From Streptococcus downei MFe28 (lineage in GTDB: Bacteria; Bacillota; Bacilli; Lactobacillales; Streptococcaceae): a stretch of 64,000 nt of DNA. This document shows, piece by piece, positions 26,259 to 35,359 of this stretch. Below the pieces are notes generated by a model, which was given only the letters and a program-made list of their open reading frames with translations, searched no databases and was not told the origin of the DNA. The stretch lies in contig NZ_UHFA01000002.1 in NCBI RefSeq assembly GCF_900459175.1, positions 1,922,001 to 1,986,000 of the forward strand, written 5' to 3'. A program made the position numbers and the translations under genes. The stretch's first letter is position 1. The number at the start of each line of letters is the position of its first letter.

Positions 26259-27041
26259 TTATTTTTTCACTTGGCTGGCTTGGCGGATAAAGTTTTGGAC
26301 CTGACTTGTCTGACCTTGGTGGAGGGCTTGGACAATCTTAGAGCCAACAATGACGCCATCGGAGACCTGATTGAAACGCTCCACGTCTTCCTGACTGGAA
26401 ATGCCAAAGCCTGTCAGAACTGGTAGGGAGGTCAGGTCTTTTAAGTTTTGTAAGTGCTGGTCTAGGTCTGAGCGATAGTTGCTGGCCTTACCCGTAACCC
26501 CATTGACCGCTACAGCGTAGACAAAGCCTTGGGCATCTGCTAACAATTCTTTCTGGCGCTCAGAGCCGGTTGTTAGGCTGATGAGGGGAACCAGGCAGAG
26601 GTCATGATTTTCCAGATAGGGAAGGACAAAGTCCGTATGTTCATGGGGCAAATCGGGAATAATCAGACCCTTGACAGAAGTTCCACTCAAGTCCTTGACC
26701 AATCTCTCAAGGCCATATTGGTAGATAGGATTAAAATAGGTCATGAGAACAAGGGGGATAGGGCTTGCTTGACGCTGGAGCTCCTCTACGATGGCCTCAA
26801 GATTGGTCCCCTTGGTCAGACTTCGCAGGCCTGCTTCTTCGATGATGGGGCCATCGGCAACAGGGTCGGAAAAGGGAACACCGATTTCAATAGCGGAAGC
26901 TCCAGCATCTGCTAGCAGGTTAATCGTATCAAAGAGACCGTCCAAACCTCGCTCGTGGTCCCCAGCCATGATATAGGGAATGACCAAACCCTGACCTGAA
27001 GATTTTATGGCTTGAAGATGTTTGCTTAATGTTTTTGTCAT
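26259..27041 (-). CDS. trpA: Tryptophan synthase alpha chain
   Basis: A 260-residue TIM barrel that cleaves indole-3-glycerol phosphate to indole and glyceraldehyde 3-phosphate. The catalytic Glu is in [16 protein letters not shown] (about 48-63) and the Asp in LIIPDLPHE (about 125-133). The phosphate-binding [10 protein letters not shown] segment is near 210. It is the last gene of the trp operon, three bases after trpB, and is followed by a hairpin derived from a family C repeat. Confidence 0.96.
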   Translation of the reverse strand: MTKTLSKHLQAIKSSGQGLVIPYIMAGDHERGLDGLFDTINLLADAGASAIEIGVPFSDPVADGPIIEEAGLRSLTKGTNLEAIVEELQRQASPIPLVLMTYFNPIYQYGLERLVKDLSGTSVKGLIIPDLPHEHTDFVLPYLENHDLCLVPLISLTTGSERQKELLADAQGFVYAVAVNGVTGKASNYRSDLDQHLQNLKDLTSLPVLTGFGISSQEDVERFNQVSDGVIVGSKIVQALHQGQTSQVQNFIRQASQVKK

Positions 27042-27044
27042 GGC

Positions 27045-28253
27045 TTACTTCCCTTCTTTTTCAGCTTCAAAACGTTCCTTAACTTGGATGACATCCTTGT
27101 CCCCTCGACCCGATAAACAGATAAGGAGGCTCTGGTCTGGACTCATATCCTTGGCGACCTTCTGGGCTAGGGCAATGGCATGGCTGGATTCCAAGGCAGG
27201 AATAATACCTTCCAGGCGGGACAAGAGACTAAAGGCTTCTAAGGCTTCTTGGTCTGTAATGGCCTGGTAGCTAGCCCTGCCAATTTCCTTAAAGTGGCAA
27301 TGTTCAGGGCCAACACCTGGATAATCAAGGCCAGCAGAAATCGAGAAGGCCTCCATAATTTGACCGTGGCGGTCCTGAAGAACATTCATCAAGGAGCCAT
27401 GCAAAACGCCCGGCCGTCCCTTGGCAAAGGTAGCTGCATGCTGGTCTGTATCCAGACCATGTCCAGCGGCCTCAGCGCCATACATGGCAACGCTAGTATC
27501 ATTGACGAAGGGATAAAACATACCGATAGCGTTGGAACCACCACCGATACAGGCCATGACAGCATCGGGTAGCTGGCCACCGGAAATTTCCGCAAATTGT
27601 CGCTTAGCTTCCCTACCGATAATCGATTGGAAATCCCGAACAATTTCAGGGAAGGGGGCTGGTCCTAGGGCTGAGCCCATAATATAGTGGGTATCTTCAA
27701 TATTGGTCACCCAAGCCCTAAGCGCTGCATTGACGGCATCCTTGAGCACACGCGAACCGTCCTTGACAGCCTCTACCTTAGCTCCCAGAAGCTCCATGCG
27801 GAAAACATTGAGGGACTGGCGTTTGACATCTTCTTCTCCCATGTAAATGGTGCAGTCCATATCAAAGAGGGCGGCTGCGGTGGCCGTGGCCACTCCGTGT
27901 TGACCAGCACCTGTCTCGGCAATCACCTTATTCTTGCCCATCCGACGGGCCAAAAGAACCTGCCCCAGGGCATTATTGATTTTGTGGGCCCCCGTGTGGT
28001 TGAGGTCCTCACGCTTGAGGTAAATCTTGGCCCCACCGATATGCTGGGTCAACCGTTTGGCGTAGTAAAGTGGGGTCTCACGCCCAACATAATCTTTTAA
28101 GAGGGCATCTAATTCCGCTTGAAAGCTAAGGTCTTGCTTGGCCTCTTTGTAGGCCTGATCCAACTCTAAAATAGCTGTCATCAGAGTTTCTGGTACAAAT
28201 TGGCCACCGAATTTTCCGTAAAATCCCTTGGCATCAGGTTGCTGATAAGTCAT
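27045..28253 (-). CDS. trpB: Tryptophan synthase beta chain
   Basis: A 402-residue PLP enzyme joining indole to serine. The cofactor lysine is in [14 protein letters not shown] (about 85-98), the glycine-rich phosphate loop is [10 protein letters not shown] (about 235) and [13 protein letters not shown] (about 115) is the family block. It overlaps trpF by four bases and partners trpA directly downstream in the alpha2-beta2 channel complex. Confidence 0.97.
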   Translation of the reverse strand: MTYQQPDAKGFYGKFGGQFVPETLMTAILELDQAYKEAKQDLSFQAELDALLKDYVGRETPLYYAKRLTQHIGGAKIYLKREDLNHTGAHKINNALGQVLLARRMGKNKVIAETGAGQHGVATATAAALFDMDCTIYMGEEDVKRQSLNVFRMELLGAKVEAVKDGSRVLKDAVNAALRAWVTNIEDTHYIMGSALGPAPFPEIVRDFQSIIGREAKRQFAEISGGQLPDAVMACIGGGSNAIGMFYPFVNDTSVAMYGAEAAGHGLDTDQHAATFAKGRPGVLHGSLMNVLQDRHGQIMEAFSISAGLDYPGVGPEHCHFKEIGRASYQAITDQEALEAFSLLSRLEGIIPALESSHAIALAQKVAKDMSPDQSLLICLSGRGDKDVIQVKERFEAEKEGK

Positions 28254-28834
28254 CGTTTCACACTTTCTATAAATACTTTTATCTTTCTTAAATCCTTGTG
28301 TCCATTTGTTTCCACGCCCGAGGAGACATCGACGGCATAGGGCTCAAATGTCTTAATAGCTTGGGCGACATTCTGGCTAGTTAGCCCGCCAGCAATAAAG
28401 AAGGGCTGTTTAATCTGGCTAGTGTCTAAACTTTGCCAGTCAAAGGTCTGGCCGGAGCCTGCTAAGGGGGCATCAAAGAGGAGGTGGGCTGCTTGGCTCG
28501 AGAGACTAGCCGGCTCTTGAGAGATATTTATAGCCCGAATTACGGGCACTGATACCTGAGGAATCAGGTCTTCTGCAAATTCGCCATGAATCTGAACCAA
28601 GTCCAGGGGAATCTGAGCGATAGCCTCCTCCAACTTAGCCAGGCTGGGGCTGACAAAGACACCAACGGCCTGAGTGGAGGCAGGGAGATCCTTGGCTAGA
28701 TTATGGGCCTGAGCCAAGCTGACCTGCCTGGGACTTTTGGCAAGGACAAAACCAATGAAATCTGCCCCAGACTTGACTGCGGTCGCAACCGCCTCTGGAC
28801 TAGATAGTCCACATATTTTAACCTTTGTCAACAC
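28250..28834 (-). CDS. trpF: Phosphoribosylanthranilate isomerase
   Basis: A 194-residue TIM barrel for the Amadori step. The catalytic cysteine is in [13 protein letters not shown] (about 4-16) and the aspartate in VDVSSGVE (about 170). The start is GTG 28834, with AAGGAG upstream inside trpC, so the genes overlap by 17 bases. Phosphate-binding [11 protein letters not shown] is visible near 150. Confidence 0.95.
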   Translation of the reverse strand: MLTKVKICGLSSPEAVATAVKSGADFIGFVLAKSPRQVSLAQAHNLAKDLPASTQAVGVFVSPSLAKLEEAIAQIPLDLVQIHGEFAEDLIPQVSVPVIRAINISQEPASLSSQAAHLLFDAPLAGSGQTFDWQSLDTSQIKQPFFIAGGLTSQNVAQAIKTFEPYAVDVSSGVETNGHKDLRKIKVFIESVKR

Positions 28835-29585
28835 GCAACTCCTTTAACTTCTGGGCCGGGTCAGCAGCCGTCATCAGGGCTGTACCCACTAGAATACCAT
28901 CAAAGTAGGGGGCGATTCTGGAAACATCTTGGCCACTTTGGATGGCAGATTCGGAAATGTAGACGGGCTCCTCATGGAAATGGTCGGCCAGATCCAGACT
29001 GGTTTGCAGGTCGGTTTTAAAGGTGACCAGATTACGGTTATTGACCCCAATAATCTTGGCACCTAGGGCATGGGCAACCGCTAATTCGCCAGCATTGTGG
29101 GTTTCAACCAGGACTTCTAGTCCCAGACCAGTCGCATACTGATAGAGCTCCTGTAAGCGTTCCCTAGTCAGAGCCGCCACAATCAAGAGGATGACTGTTG
29201 CTCCAGCATTGCGAGCCCGAACAATCTGCTTCTCATCAATGATAAAATCCTTGGCCAGGGTTGGAATGCTGACCTGACTGGAAATCTGACGGAGATAATC
29301 AATCTTCCCCTTGAAAAAGTGCTCATCGGTTAAAACCGAAATCATGGCGGCACCGGCTACCTTATAGGCCTTGGCCTGGGAAACGATATCCACCCCTAAA
29401 TTAATATCCCCCAAACTGGGGCTGGCCTTCTTGACCTCAGCAATGACCTGCATTTGCTGGCTGTGGCTTTTGAGGTAGTCGTAAAAGGAATAAGTCTGAC
29501 GTAAGCTGCCCAACTTCTCTAATTCCATGGCAGAAACTTCTTTTGCCTTTTGCTCTAAAATTTTTGGAAGAAAGGTTTGACTCAT
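28818..29585 (-). CDS. trpC: Indole-3-glycerol phosphate synthase
   Basis: A 255-residue TIM barrel that decarboxylates and closes CdRP to indole-glycerol phosphate. Motifs: VIAEVKKASPSLG (about 49-61), LAKDFIIDEKQI (about 110) and INNRNL-type GVNNRNLVTFKTDL (about 180), with VYISESAIQ near 208. It overlaps trpD by four bases. Confidence 0.96.
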   Translation of the reverse strand: MSQTFLPKILEQKAKEVSAMELEKLGSLRQTYSFYDYLKSHSQQMQVIAEVKKASPSLGDINLGVDIVSQAKAYKVAGAAMISVLTDEHFFKGKIDYLRQISSQVSIPTLAKDFIIDEKQIVRARNAGATVILLIVAALTRERLQELYQYATGLGLEVLVETHNAGELAVAHALGAKIIGVNNRNLVTFKTDLQTSLDLADHFHEEPVYISESAIQSGQDVSRIAPYFDGILVGTALMTAADPAQKLKELRVDKG

Positions 29586-30586
29586 ACTTGCACCTCCTGT
29601 AGGGCTCTTAGTTTGGCTAGGGCCTGACCCGAAGCTAATAACTGACGGGCTAGGTCGACACCAGCCTGCAAACTGTCTACCTTCCCGTTAGCATAGAAAC
29701 CTAGACCTGCGTTGAGAATCGTTGTTTCCAGAAAAGGACTGGGTTCATTTTTTAGGACACTCAGTAAGATTTGAGCATTTTCTTTGGCATCGCCTCCCCT
29801 GATTTCCTCTAAGCTTACCTTGGCTAACCCTAAATCCTTATAGGAAAAACGATGCTGGCTCAGCTGACCATTCTCTAAGAGGGTGTAGGTATTCTCGCCA
29901 TAAAGGGCTGCTTCATCCATTTGGTCGGGACCTGTGACAACAATGGCCCGCTTGCGACCTAGGGCCCTCATAGCTTCAGCCGCAACTTCTTGCAGGTCCT
30001 CCCGATAGATGCCCATCAACTGACTCTCCAAGTCCACAGGATTGGCTAGGGGACCAACCAGATTCATAATAGTCGGAATTCCTAGAGCCTGTCTGGCAGG
30101 GCCGATGAAACGCATGGCTGGATGGACCGATTGGGCAAAGATGAAGGCCAGACTCACCTCCTTAAGGGCATGCTCTAGCTTCTCAGGTTCAGCAGAAATG
30201 TTGATGCCTAGGGCTTCCAAAACATCAGCAGAGCCTGATTTTGACGATACCGAACGATTGCCAGCCTTGGCGATAGGGATGCCTCCAGCCGCTAGCACAA
30301 AGGAGGCTGTCGTTGAGACATTGAAGGTAAAGGATTGATCGCCCCCTGTGCCACAGTTACACATGAGACCTTGGGGAAGATTCTCAAAAGTCTGGGCGTG
30401 AGAGCGTAGGGCCCTGACCACACCTGCAATCTCCTCAGCGGTTTCTCCCTTCATTTTTAAGCCCAAAAGCAGGGCTGAAATCTGACTTTCTGAGATCTGC
30501 CCCTGTAAAATTTGATCAAAGATGGCTTCCATCTCCTCAGCAGTTAAATCCTTACGTGCAACTAATTTATTAAAGACTTCTTTCAT
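29582..30586 (-). CDS. trpD: Anthranilate phosphoribosyltransferase
   Basis: A 334-residue transferase adding phosphoribosyl from PRPP to anthranilate. The conserved CNCGTGGDQSFTFNVSTTAS block (about 77-96) and KAGNRSVSSKSGSADVLEALG (about 110) bind anthranilate and PRPP. ATG 30586 behind GAGGTG matches the usual MKEVF start; a GTG three codons earlier is the alternative. Confidence 0.95.
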   Translation of the reverse strand: MKEVFNKLVARKDLTAEEMEAIFDQILQGQISESQISALLLGLKMKGETAEEIAGVVRALRSHAQTFENLPQGLMCNCGTGGDQSFTFNVSTTASFVLAAGGIPIAKAGNRSVSSKSGSADVLEALGINISAEPEKLEHALKEVSLAFIFAQSVHPAMRFIGPARQALGIPTIMNLVGPLANPVDLESQLMGIYREDLQEVAAEAMRALGRKRAIVVTGPDQMDEAALYGENTYTLLENGQLSQHRFSYKDLGLAKVSLEEIRGGDAKENAQILLSVLKNEPSPFLETTILNAGLGFYANGKVDSLQAGVDLARQLLASGQALAKLRALQEVQV

Positions 30587-30610
30587 ATTTTTCACCTCAT
30601 CATTAGCGGG

Positions 30611-31183
30611 CTAAACCCTTTCCTTTACTAACTTAACAAAATTCTCCAACATCTTTAGACCGCTGGGAGAGCCAATACTCTCAGGATGGAACTGCAAGCC
30701 AAAAATGGGAAGCTGACGGTGCTGGATGGCCATAATTTCTTGGTCATCCTTGGACCTAGCTGTCACCTGGAACTCCTGGGACAGGTCTTCAACCACGATG
30801 GAATGGTAACGCATGACTTCTATCCCATTTTCCAGCCCCCTAAAGATTGGTGATGGGCTGGCCAAGTCCAGACAGGACTGCTTGCCATGCATGACTCTCT
30901 TGGCTAGATCGAGCCTGCCACCAAAACTTTCAGCAATGGCCTGATGGCCTAGACAGATACCTAAAATAGGTTTTTGACTGGCAAAATCCTTAATTAGGTC
31001 CTCCATTTGGCCAGCCTCGGCTGGCCAACCAGGTCCTGGGGAGAGAACCAGGGCATCAGCTTTCTGGGCTAGTTCAAATAGATTTGGAGCATCATTTCGT
31101 ACAACCTGAACCTGACTAAAGCTTCCCAGATATTGTAGGAGGTTATAAGTAAAGGAATCATAATTATCAACTAATAAAATCAT
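30611..31183 (-). CDS. trpG: Anthranilate synthase glutamine amidotransferase subunit
   Basis: A 190-residue class I glutamine amidotransferase. The nucleophile lies in GICLGHQAIAESFGG (about 80), and the His-Glu pair in LQFHPESIGSP (about 165). It supplies ammonia to TrpE. Its ATG overlaps the trpE stop by one base (TGATG), and a TTG one codon earlier is possible. Confidence 0.95.
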   Translation of the reverse strand: MILLVDNYDSFTYNLLQYLGSFSQVQVVRNDAPNLFELAQKADALVLSPGPGWPAEAGQMEDLIKDFASQKPILGICLGHQAIAESFGGRLDLAKRVMHGKQSCLDLASPSPIFRGLENGIEVMRYHSIVVEDLSQEFQVTARSKDDQEIMAIQHRQLPIFGLQFHPESIGSPSGLKMLENFVKLVKERV

Positions 31184-32547
31184 CAAGCTTCTCCTATCTT
31201 GGTCATGGCCTTGGCCTTGTTAAGGGTTTCATAAAATTCATTTTCTGCAAGGCTGTCGTAAACAATGCCAGCCCCTGCCTGAACATAGGCCTTTTGATTT
31301 TTGAGAATCATAGTCCGAATGGCAATGGCAAAATCCATATCGCCGGTCGCCGACAGGTAGCCGATAGCTCCTGCATAGACGCCGCGCTTTTCCTTCTCTA
31401 GCTCATAAATCCTTTGCATGGCCCGAATTTTGGGAGCTCCGGAAACGGTACCGGCTGGCAAGGTTGATTTCAAGGCATCTATAGCTGCCAAATCCGGCCT
31501 AAGCTGTCCTTGCACTAGGCTGGTCAGATGCATGACATAGCGGAAATGTTCAACTTCCATATACTTGGTCAGTAGAACACTGCCGGTCTGGGCAATCCTG
31601 CCAATATCATTGCGACCCAGGTCAACCAACATCCGGTGCTCAGCCGTTTCTTTAACATCTGTGCTGAGGTCTTGAGCCAATTGTTGGTCTTCAGCTTCAT
31701 CTTTACCTCTAGGTCTTGTGCCAGCTATGGGATTGGTCACCACACGGTCTCCCTTGACAGAGACTAGGCTTTCAGGACTGGCTCCGATGATTTGGTAGTC
31801 ACCAAAGTCGTAAAAATAGAGGTAATTTGAAGGGTTGGTTACCCGCAGATTGCGGTAGTAATCTAATGGGTCGCCAGAAAAATCACTTGAGAAGCGTTGG
31901 CTAAGCACACATTGGAACATGTCTCCCTGGCGAATCAAACTCTTAGCCTTATTCACCATGGCCTCAAAGGCCTCTTTTTCTAGATGGTTTTGAAAGTCCA
32001 GAGGCCGTAATTCCTGAGGGCTAAATTCATTTGGAGCTTGGGTTTGTAAATCCTTAACCACCTGTCCAAGAGCCTGGCGGGCCTTATCATTATCCCGCCC
32101 ACTATAAATCCTATCTTCCACAACATAGACCTTCTCTTTTTTATGGTCAAAAATCAGGTAGGACTCATAGATGAAAAAGTGCATATCCGGCGTTCCTATG
32201 GTGTCTTGGGGAATTTGACCCAGGTCTTCATAGAGGCCAATCATATCATAGCCAACAAAACCGATAGCTCCGCCAGCAAAAGGTAGGTCTGACTTAGCAG
32301 CCTCCTTACCTCTTGTGGTCAATTGACTGAGATAATCCAAGGGATCCACTCCATCAAGAATTTGCTGATTCTTATAGAGCTTACCATCCTGATAGGACAA
32401 TTCAAAAACAGGGTTATAGGCGACGATTGAAAAACGGGCATTCTCTTTTTCTCGGGGAATGGATTCCAGAATGACCTTGTGCTCACCTTGCACCCGCATA
32501 TAGGCTAAAATTGGTGTCAAGGTATCGGCATTTAAAATCTTTTGCAT
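31183..32547 (-). CDS. trpE: Anthranilate synthase component I
   Basis: A 454-residue chorismate-using enzyme. Block features: IPREKENARFSIVAYNP near 30 corresponds to the N-terminal tryptophan feedback site; SPESLVSVKGDRVVTNPIAGTRPRG (about 255-280) and DLGRNDIGR and LPAGTVSGAPKIRAM (about 355) form the active site; AGAGIVYDSLAENEFYET is the C-terminal signature. It makes anthranilate with TrpG and is the second gene of the operon, following the chorismate-mutase-like gene. ATG 32547 has AGAAAGGA upstream. Confidence 0.96.
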   Translation of the reverse strand: MQKILNADTLTPILAYMRVQGEHKVILESIPREKENARFSIVAYNPVFELSYQDGKLYKNQQILDGVDPLDYLSQLTTRGKEAAKSDLPFAGGAIGFVGYDMIGLYEDLGQIPQDTIGTPDMHFFIYESYLIFDHKKEKVYVVEDRIYSGRDNDKARQALGQVVKDLQTQAPNEFSPQELRPLDFQNHLEKEAFEAMVNKAKSLIRQGDMFQCVLSQRFSSDFSGDPLDYYRNLRVTNPSNYLYFYDFGDYQIIGASPESLVSVKGDRVVTNPIAGTRPRGKDEAEDQQLAQDLSTDVKETAEHRMLVDLGRNDIGRIAQTGSVLLTKYMEVEHFRYVMHLTSLVQGQLRPDLAAIDALKSTLPAGTVSGAPKIRAMQRIYELEKEKRGVYAGAIGYLSATGDMDFAIAIRTMILKNQKAYVQAGAGIVYDSLAENEFYETLNKAKAMTKIGEA

Positions 32548-32608
32548 GGTATTTCCTTTCTAAACTATCTCATCAGTCTTTTGAAGATTTTATGGACTGT
32601 TTTCGTGA

Positions 32609-32899
32609 TCAAGACTCACCTTGTTCGTTAACTTTGCTCTCTAATAGAATAAAAGCCTCTATCATTGACCGCCATACAGCTTCAGCAAGGTCTGGCGATA
32701 AGTTCACTTCCGCTGCTTGATTGCGACGTTCACGGATTATCTGAGCAACACGATCAGGCGCAGCAACCGCTGCAGCATCCTGACGAGGTTTTAAACGGCC
32801 TGCCGCCTCAACCAATTTTTGACGCTCGGCTAATAATCTAACCATCTTCTGGTCTAAAAGGTCTATTTCCTGGCGAACTTCAGCTAATGTTTGTGCCAT
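32609..32899 (-). CDS. Chorismate mutase-like (AroQ fold) protein, first gene of the trp operon
   Basis: A 96-residue all-helical AroQ-type protein. VRQEIDLLDQKMVRLLAERQ is the classic N-terminal helix with the arginine that binds the substrate carboxylates, followed by RLKPRQ with the conserved lysine. The second half, APDRVAQIIRERRNQAAE then WRSMIEAFILLE, resembles monofunctional mutases and PchB isochorismate-pyruvate lyase. The start ATG 32899 follows AAGGAGG. It lies in the Trp T-box transcript, 61 bases before trpE. Converting chorismate to prephenate inside a tryptophan operon is odd, so either co-regulation of aromatic branches or another chorismate chemistry is possible. Confidence 0.8.
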   Translation of the reverse strand: MAQTLAEVRQEIDLLDQKMVRLLAERQKLVEAAGRLKPRQDAAAVAAPDRVAQIIRERRNQAAEVNLSPDLAEAVWRSMIEAFILLESKVNEQGES

Positions 32900-32945
32900 A
32901 GCTTCCTCCTTAAAAAACGGCTGCTTAATTATTGAATTTTTGTTT

Positions 32946-33125
32946 GGAAAACATCTACGACTCGCTACGAGAAGCCCTAGGGGGCCTTCTCTGCTCACTG
33001 CATTAGTATTAGGAAAAAGTTATCGTCGAACTTTTTCTCTCAACGTCCACGGGAACCTACGGAAAATCCTAGAGGACTTTTCCTACTTCCCGCATTAGTA
33101 AGTCATCATAATTATTATCGAATTA
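32946..33125. repeat. Two family F units in the trp leader
   Basis: Read on the plus strand: CTACGA, a hairpin ending in CTTCTC, a TGCATTAGTATT linker, stem 3 AGAAAAAGTT-type with loop ATCGTCG, then a second unit CTACG-GAAAATCC...GGACTTTTC, CCCGCATTA linker and stem GTAAGTCATCATAAT with loop TATTATCG. They are antisense to the trp transcript, placed between terminator 2 and the first gene. Confidence 0.7.
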
Positions 33126-33145
33126 TGATGACTTACGTCAAAAAA

Positions 33146-33290
33146 CCTCGCACAGAAAAAAACATCTGTGCGAGGGCGTCAGATTTGTAACGCGGTGCCA
33201 CCTCAATTTAACGATTATTACAATCGTCATCTCTGGCTCCTCTAGCAAGGAGCTGCACGGTAAGGAGTGCTGACCTGAATTTTTATATCT
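33146..33290 (-). promoter_or_regulatory. Second T-box half without Stem I, with its own terminator
   Basis: The T-box core GGTGGCACCGCGTTA (minus strand, 33204-33190) and the upstream CACTCCTTACCGTGCAG...GAGATGACGATT segment duplicate the 3' half of the first leader. A terminator follows (CCTCGCACAGA/TCTGTGCGAGG, 33175-33146, then TTTTTT). No Stem I or TGG specifier loop is found upstream; family F sequence occupies that place. Confidence 0.8.
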
Positions 33291-33310
33291 TAAAATTCAA
33301 CAATTTGAAT

Positions 33311-33420
33311 TGGAATCTACGACTCGCTGCGAGAAACTAACGGAAAATCCTAGAGGACTTTTCCTACTTCCCGCATTAGTAAGTCATTATAATTATTATC
33401 GAATTATGATGACTTACATC
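33311..33420. repeat. Shortened family F unit between the two T-box halves
   Basis: Same modules as 32946-33125 but with the middle missing: CTACGACTCGCTGCGAG, GGAAAATCC...GGACTTTTCC, CCCGCATTAGTAAGTC, loop TATTATCG, GATGACTTAC. Part of the tandem duplication. Confidence 0.7.
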
Positions 33421-33426
33421 AAAAAA

Positions 33427-33674
33427 CCTCGCACAGAAAAAAACATCTGTGCGAGGGCGTCAGATTTGTAACGCGGTGCCACCTCAACTTAACGATTATC
33501 AATAATCGTCATCTCTAACTCCTCTAACAAGGAATTGCACGGTAAGGGGTGCCAACCTGAAAACTATGTCTTATTTCCAATTGATAAGAATCAGCCCAAT
33601 TTCCTTCGCCGCCGCTACTTGTTCGCAGTCACCACAAGCTCCCTGAAAACTTAAGAGAAGTACTTTCTGATTTA
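33427..33674 (-). promoter_or_regulatory. Tryptophan-specific T-box riboswitch with terminator
   Basis: Stem I opens with AAATCAG pairing CTGATT; its internal loop has AAAGTA on the 5' side and GAAAT-TGG-G on the 3' side, so the specifier is TGG (33598-33596), tryptophan. The T-box core GGTGGCACCGCG (33484 downward) has C as variable base, pairing with the G73 discriminator of tRNA-Trp. The terminator is CCTCGCACAGA/TCTGTGCGAGG (33456-33427) plus TTTTTT. Confidence 0.88.
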
Positions 33675-33680
33675 GTTCAT

Positions 33681-33709
33681 ATTTTAACGCCATTATTTTT
33701 AGATGTCAA
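33681..33709 (-). promoter_or_regulatory. trp operon promoter
   Basis: Minus strand -35 TTGACA (33709-33704), 17-base spacer, -10 TAAAAT (33686-33681). The only strong promoter in front of the T-box leaders. Confidence 0.75.
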
Positions 33710-33852
33710 GAATTTTTTGAACTTTTTGAAAAATTTTCCTTCAACTAGGTTTTCCGCCTACCTACTTCAAGCTTTATTCTGGTTAGGAAGGATGAAATGA
33801 CTTTTCCAAATAAAAAAACAGAACTTAGTTTGGGACTGAATTCCGTTGATTT

Positions 33853-33957
33853 ATACTCTTTGAAAATCAAAATTTTCCGTCACTAACTCACCTTGCCATA
33901 CTCCAGTACTGCCTGCAGTTCTCCGTCTCAACTAATTTCGATTTTCATTAAGTATTA
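33853..33957. repeat. Family A repeat
   Basis: Starts ATACTCTTTGAAAATC and ends CGATTTTCATTAAGTATT, with CTCACCTTGCCATAC and TACTGCCTGCAGTTC inside. It occupies most of the gap between the trp promoter and the AbrB-membrane protein gene. The rest of 33710-34034 shows nothing I can assign. Confidence 0.8.
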
Positions 33958-34034
33958 GCGCTAGTTTCTCAGACTTCTTCCACCTTCAAGAAACCTAGAA
34001 TCTTGTCTACAAATTTAGTATTTTCCTGTACCCA

Positions 34035-35183
34035 TTAACGGAGCCTGAGCTCAATCTTCCTTTTTTCAGGAATTAAGAGGCCTTCCAAATGATTGAAGAG
34101 CAAGACTAGCCAGGTGAAGGCCAGGATAAAGGCTGACATTTCAAAGGCTGTTAAAGAAAGATAGTGAACCTCTTGAAAGCCGAACTGCAGTCCGACCAAG
34201 ACACCACCGATAGCAAAGGAGGTCAAGAGCAGGTCCTTGGTCACCTTGGGCAAGAGGACCGGAACGCTGATAATCAAGGCGATGATGATATAAACCAGAT
34301 AACCTGCAAACTTGGTATGCAGGCTATGATAAGTAGCATCATTGGGAAAGTAACCAACGGCTGCCAAATCCAGACCTAGGAGGGTCAAAAGGATTCTTAA
34401 GCTGGTCAACCGCCAACTTTTGCCGTACTTCTGTCTGAGAGCCACAAAGGTATAATCCACCAGGGCAATCAGGACTAGTGCCGCCAAAATCAAGGTGAGG
34501 TTGAACTGCCAGCTATTGGCCGCCCGTTTGGTTCCTAGAAAGCTGAGGTTAAACTGCCACCAGTGACGGTTACTATTGGTGGCCATGGCTAGCAGAACCC
34601 CGCTAATCATAATCACCGTAAAAACACTAGTCAGCCAGGTCGCCCGAATTCGCTCGGCCATCTGCCCCCAAACAATAATCACCGCATTAAGGCTGACCCC
34701 AAAAATCAAGGCAGCGGTAAATTTATCAAAGGAAGCTCCCTTAAAAATCTGACTGAGTAGCCAAGAAAAGCCCAAGAGGACCAGTAGCAGGATAACTGAG
34801 AAGGCTAGGACAATGACAGGTAGATTTCGCCAGAAAACCATATTTTCATTGCCAGCTAGGAAGATGCGACGATTTTTAATAAATGTAGCCGTAAAAAAGA
34901 GAATTCCCAGACCACCCCCAAAGGCCAGCAAAAAGGTGATGATGGAATAGTCACCTGACAAGGGAACCTGATGCAAGTGCTGGAGCCAACTTGCTAGATA
35001 AAAAATCAAGGCAGCAAGAGAGCTAGCCCCCAGATAGTGCCAGAAGGGGAGAGACTTGGGGCTGAGTTCATCCTGCTTATGGAGGACCAAGCGATCGGCG
35101 TAAAGCTCTGCCTTGACCGTCTCCCCCTCCTGCAAGTCCAGCTGGTCAAGAATTTCTTGATTGAGTTCTAATGCTTTTGTCAT
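34035..35183 (-). CDS. Membrane protein with N-terminal AbrB/MazE-like domain (DUF998-like)
   Basis: A 382-residue protein. Residues 1-38 (LELNQEILDQLDLQEGETVK, then AELYADRLVLHK) look like a swapped-hairpin AbrB/SpoVT domain as in MazE antitoxins. They are followed by about ten hydrophobic helices; WHYLGASSLAALIFYLASWL is the first. Families combining such a domain with a DUF998-type membrane part are known in streptococci, though the role is not. No toxin partner is adjacent. Start ATG 35183; transcribed alone. Confidence is high that it is a gene, moderate on family. Confidence 0.65.
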   Translation of the reverse strand: MTKALELNQEILDQLDLQEGETVKAELYADRLVLHKQDELSPKSLPFWHYLGASSLAALIFYLASWLQHLHQVPLSGDYSIITFLLAFGGGLGILFFTATFIKNRRIFLAGNENMVFWRNLPVIVLAFSVILLLVLLGFSWLLSQIFKGASFDKFTAALIFGVSLNAVIIVWGQMAERIRATWLTSVFTVIMISGVLLAMATNSNRHWWQFNLSFLGTKRAANSWQFNLTLILAALVLIALVDYTFVALRQKYGKSWRLTSLRILLTLLGLDLAAVGYFPNDATYHSLHTKFAGYLVYIIIALIISVPVLLPKVTKDLLLTSFAIGGVLVGLQFGFQEVHYLSLTAFEMSAFILAFTWLVLLFNHLEGLLIPEKRKIELRLR

Positions 35184-35359
35184 AGCTTCATTATAGTAAA
35201 GAATTTAGAGATTGTAAAAAAGATAATCAGAGAAATCCTGCAAGGCCGAGATTATACGAAATTGGGAGGGGGACCCTAAGAACCAGTCCTCATTTTATAC
35301 CTCCAAGTAGGTTTGACAAAAAGTCGCTGCATCTAGTGGATTGATGGCAGATGCCTTTC

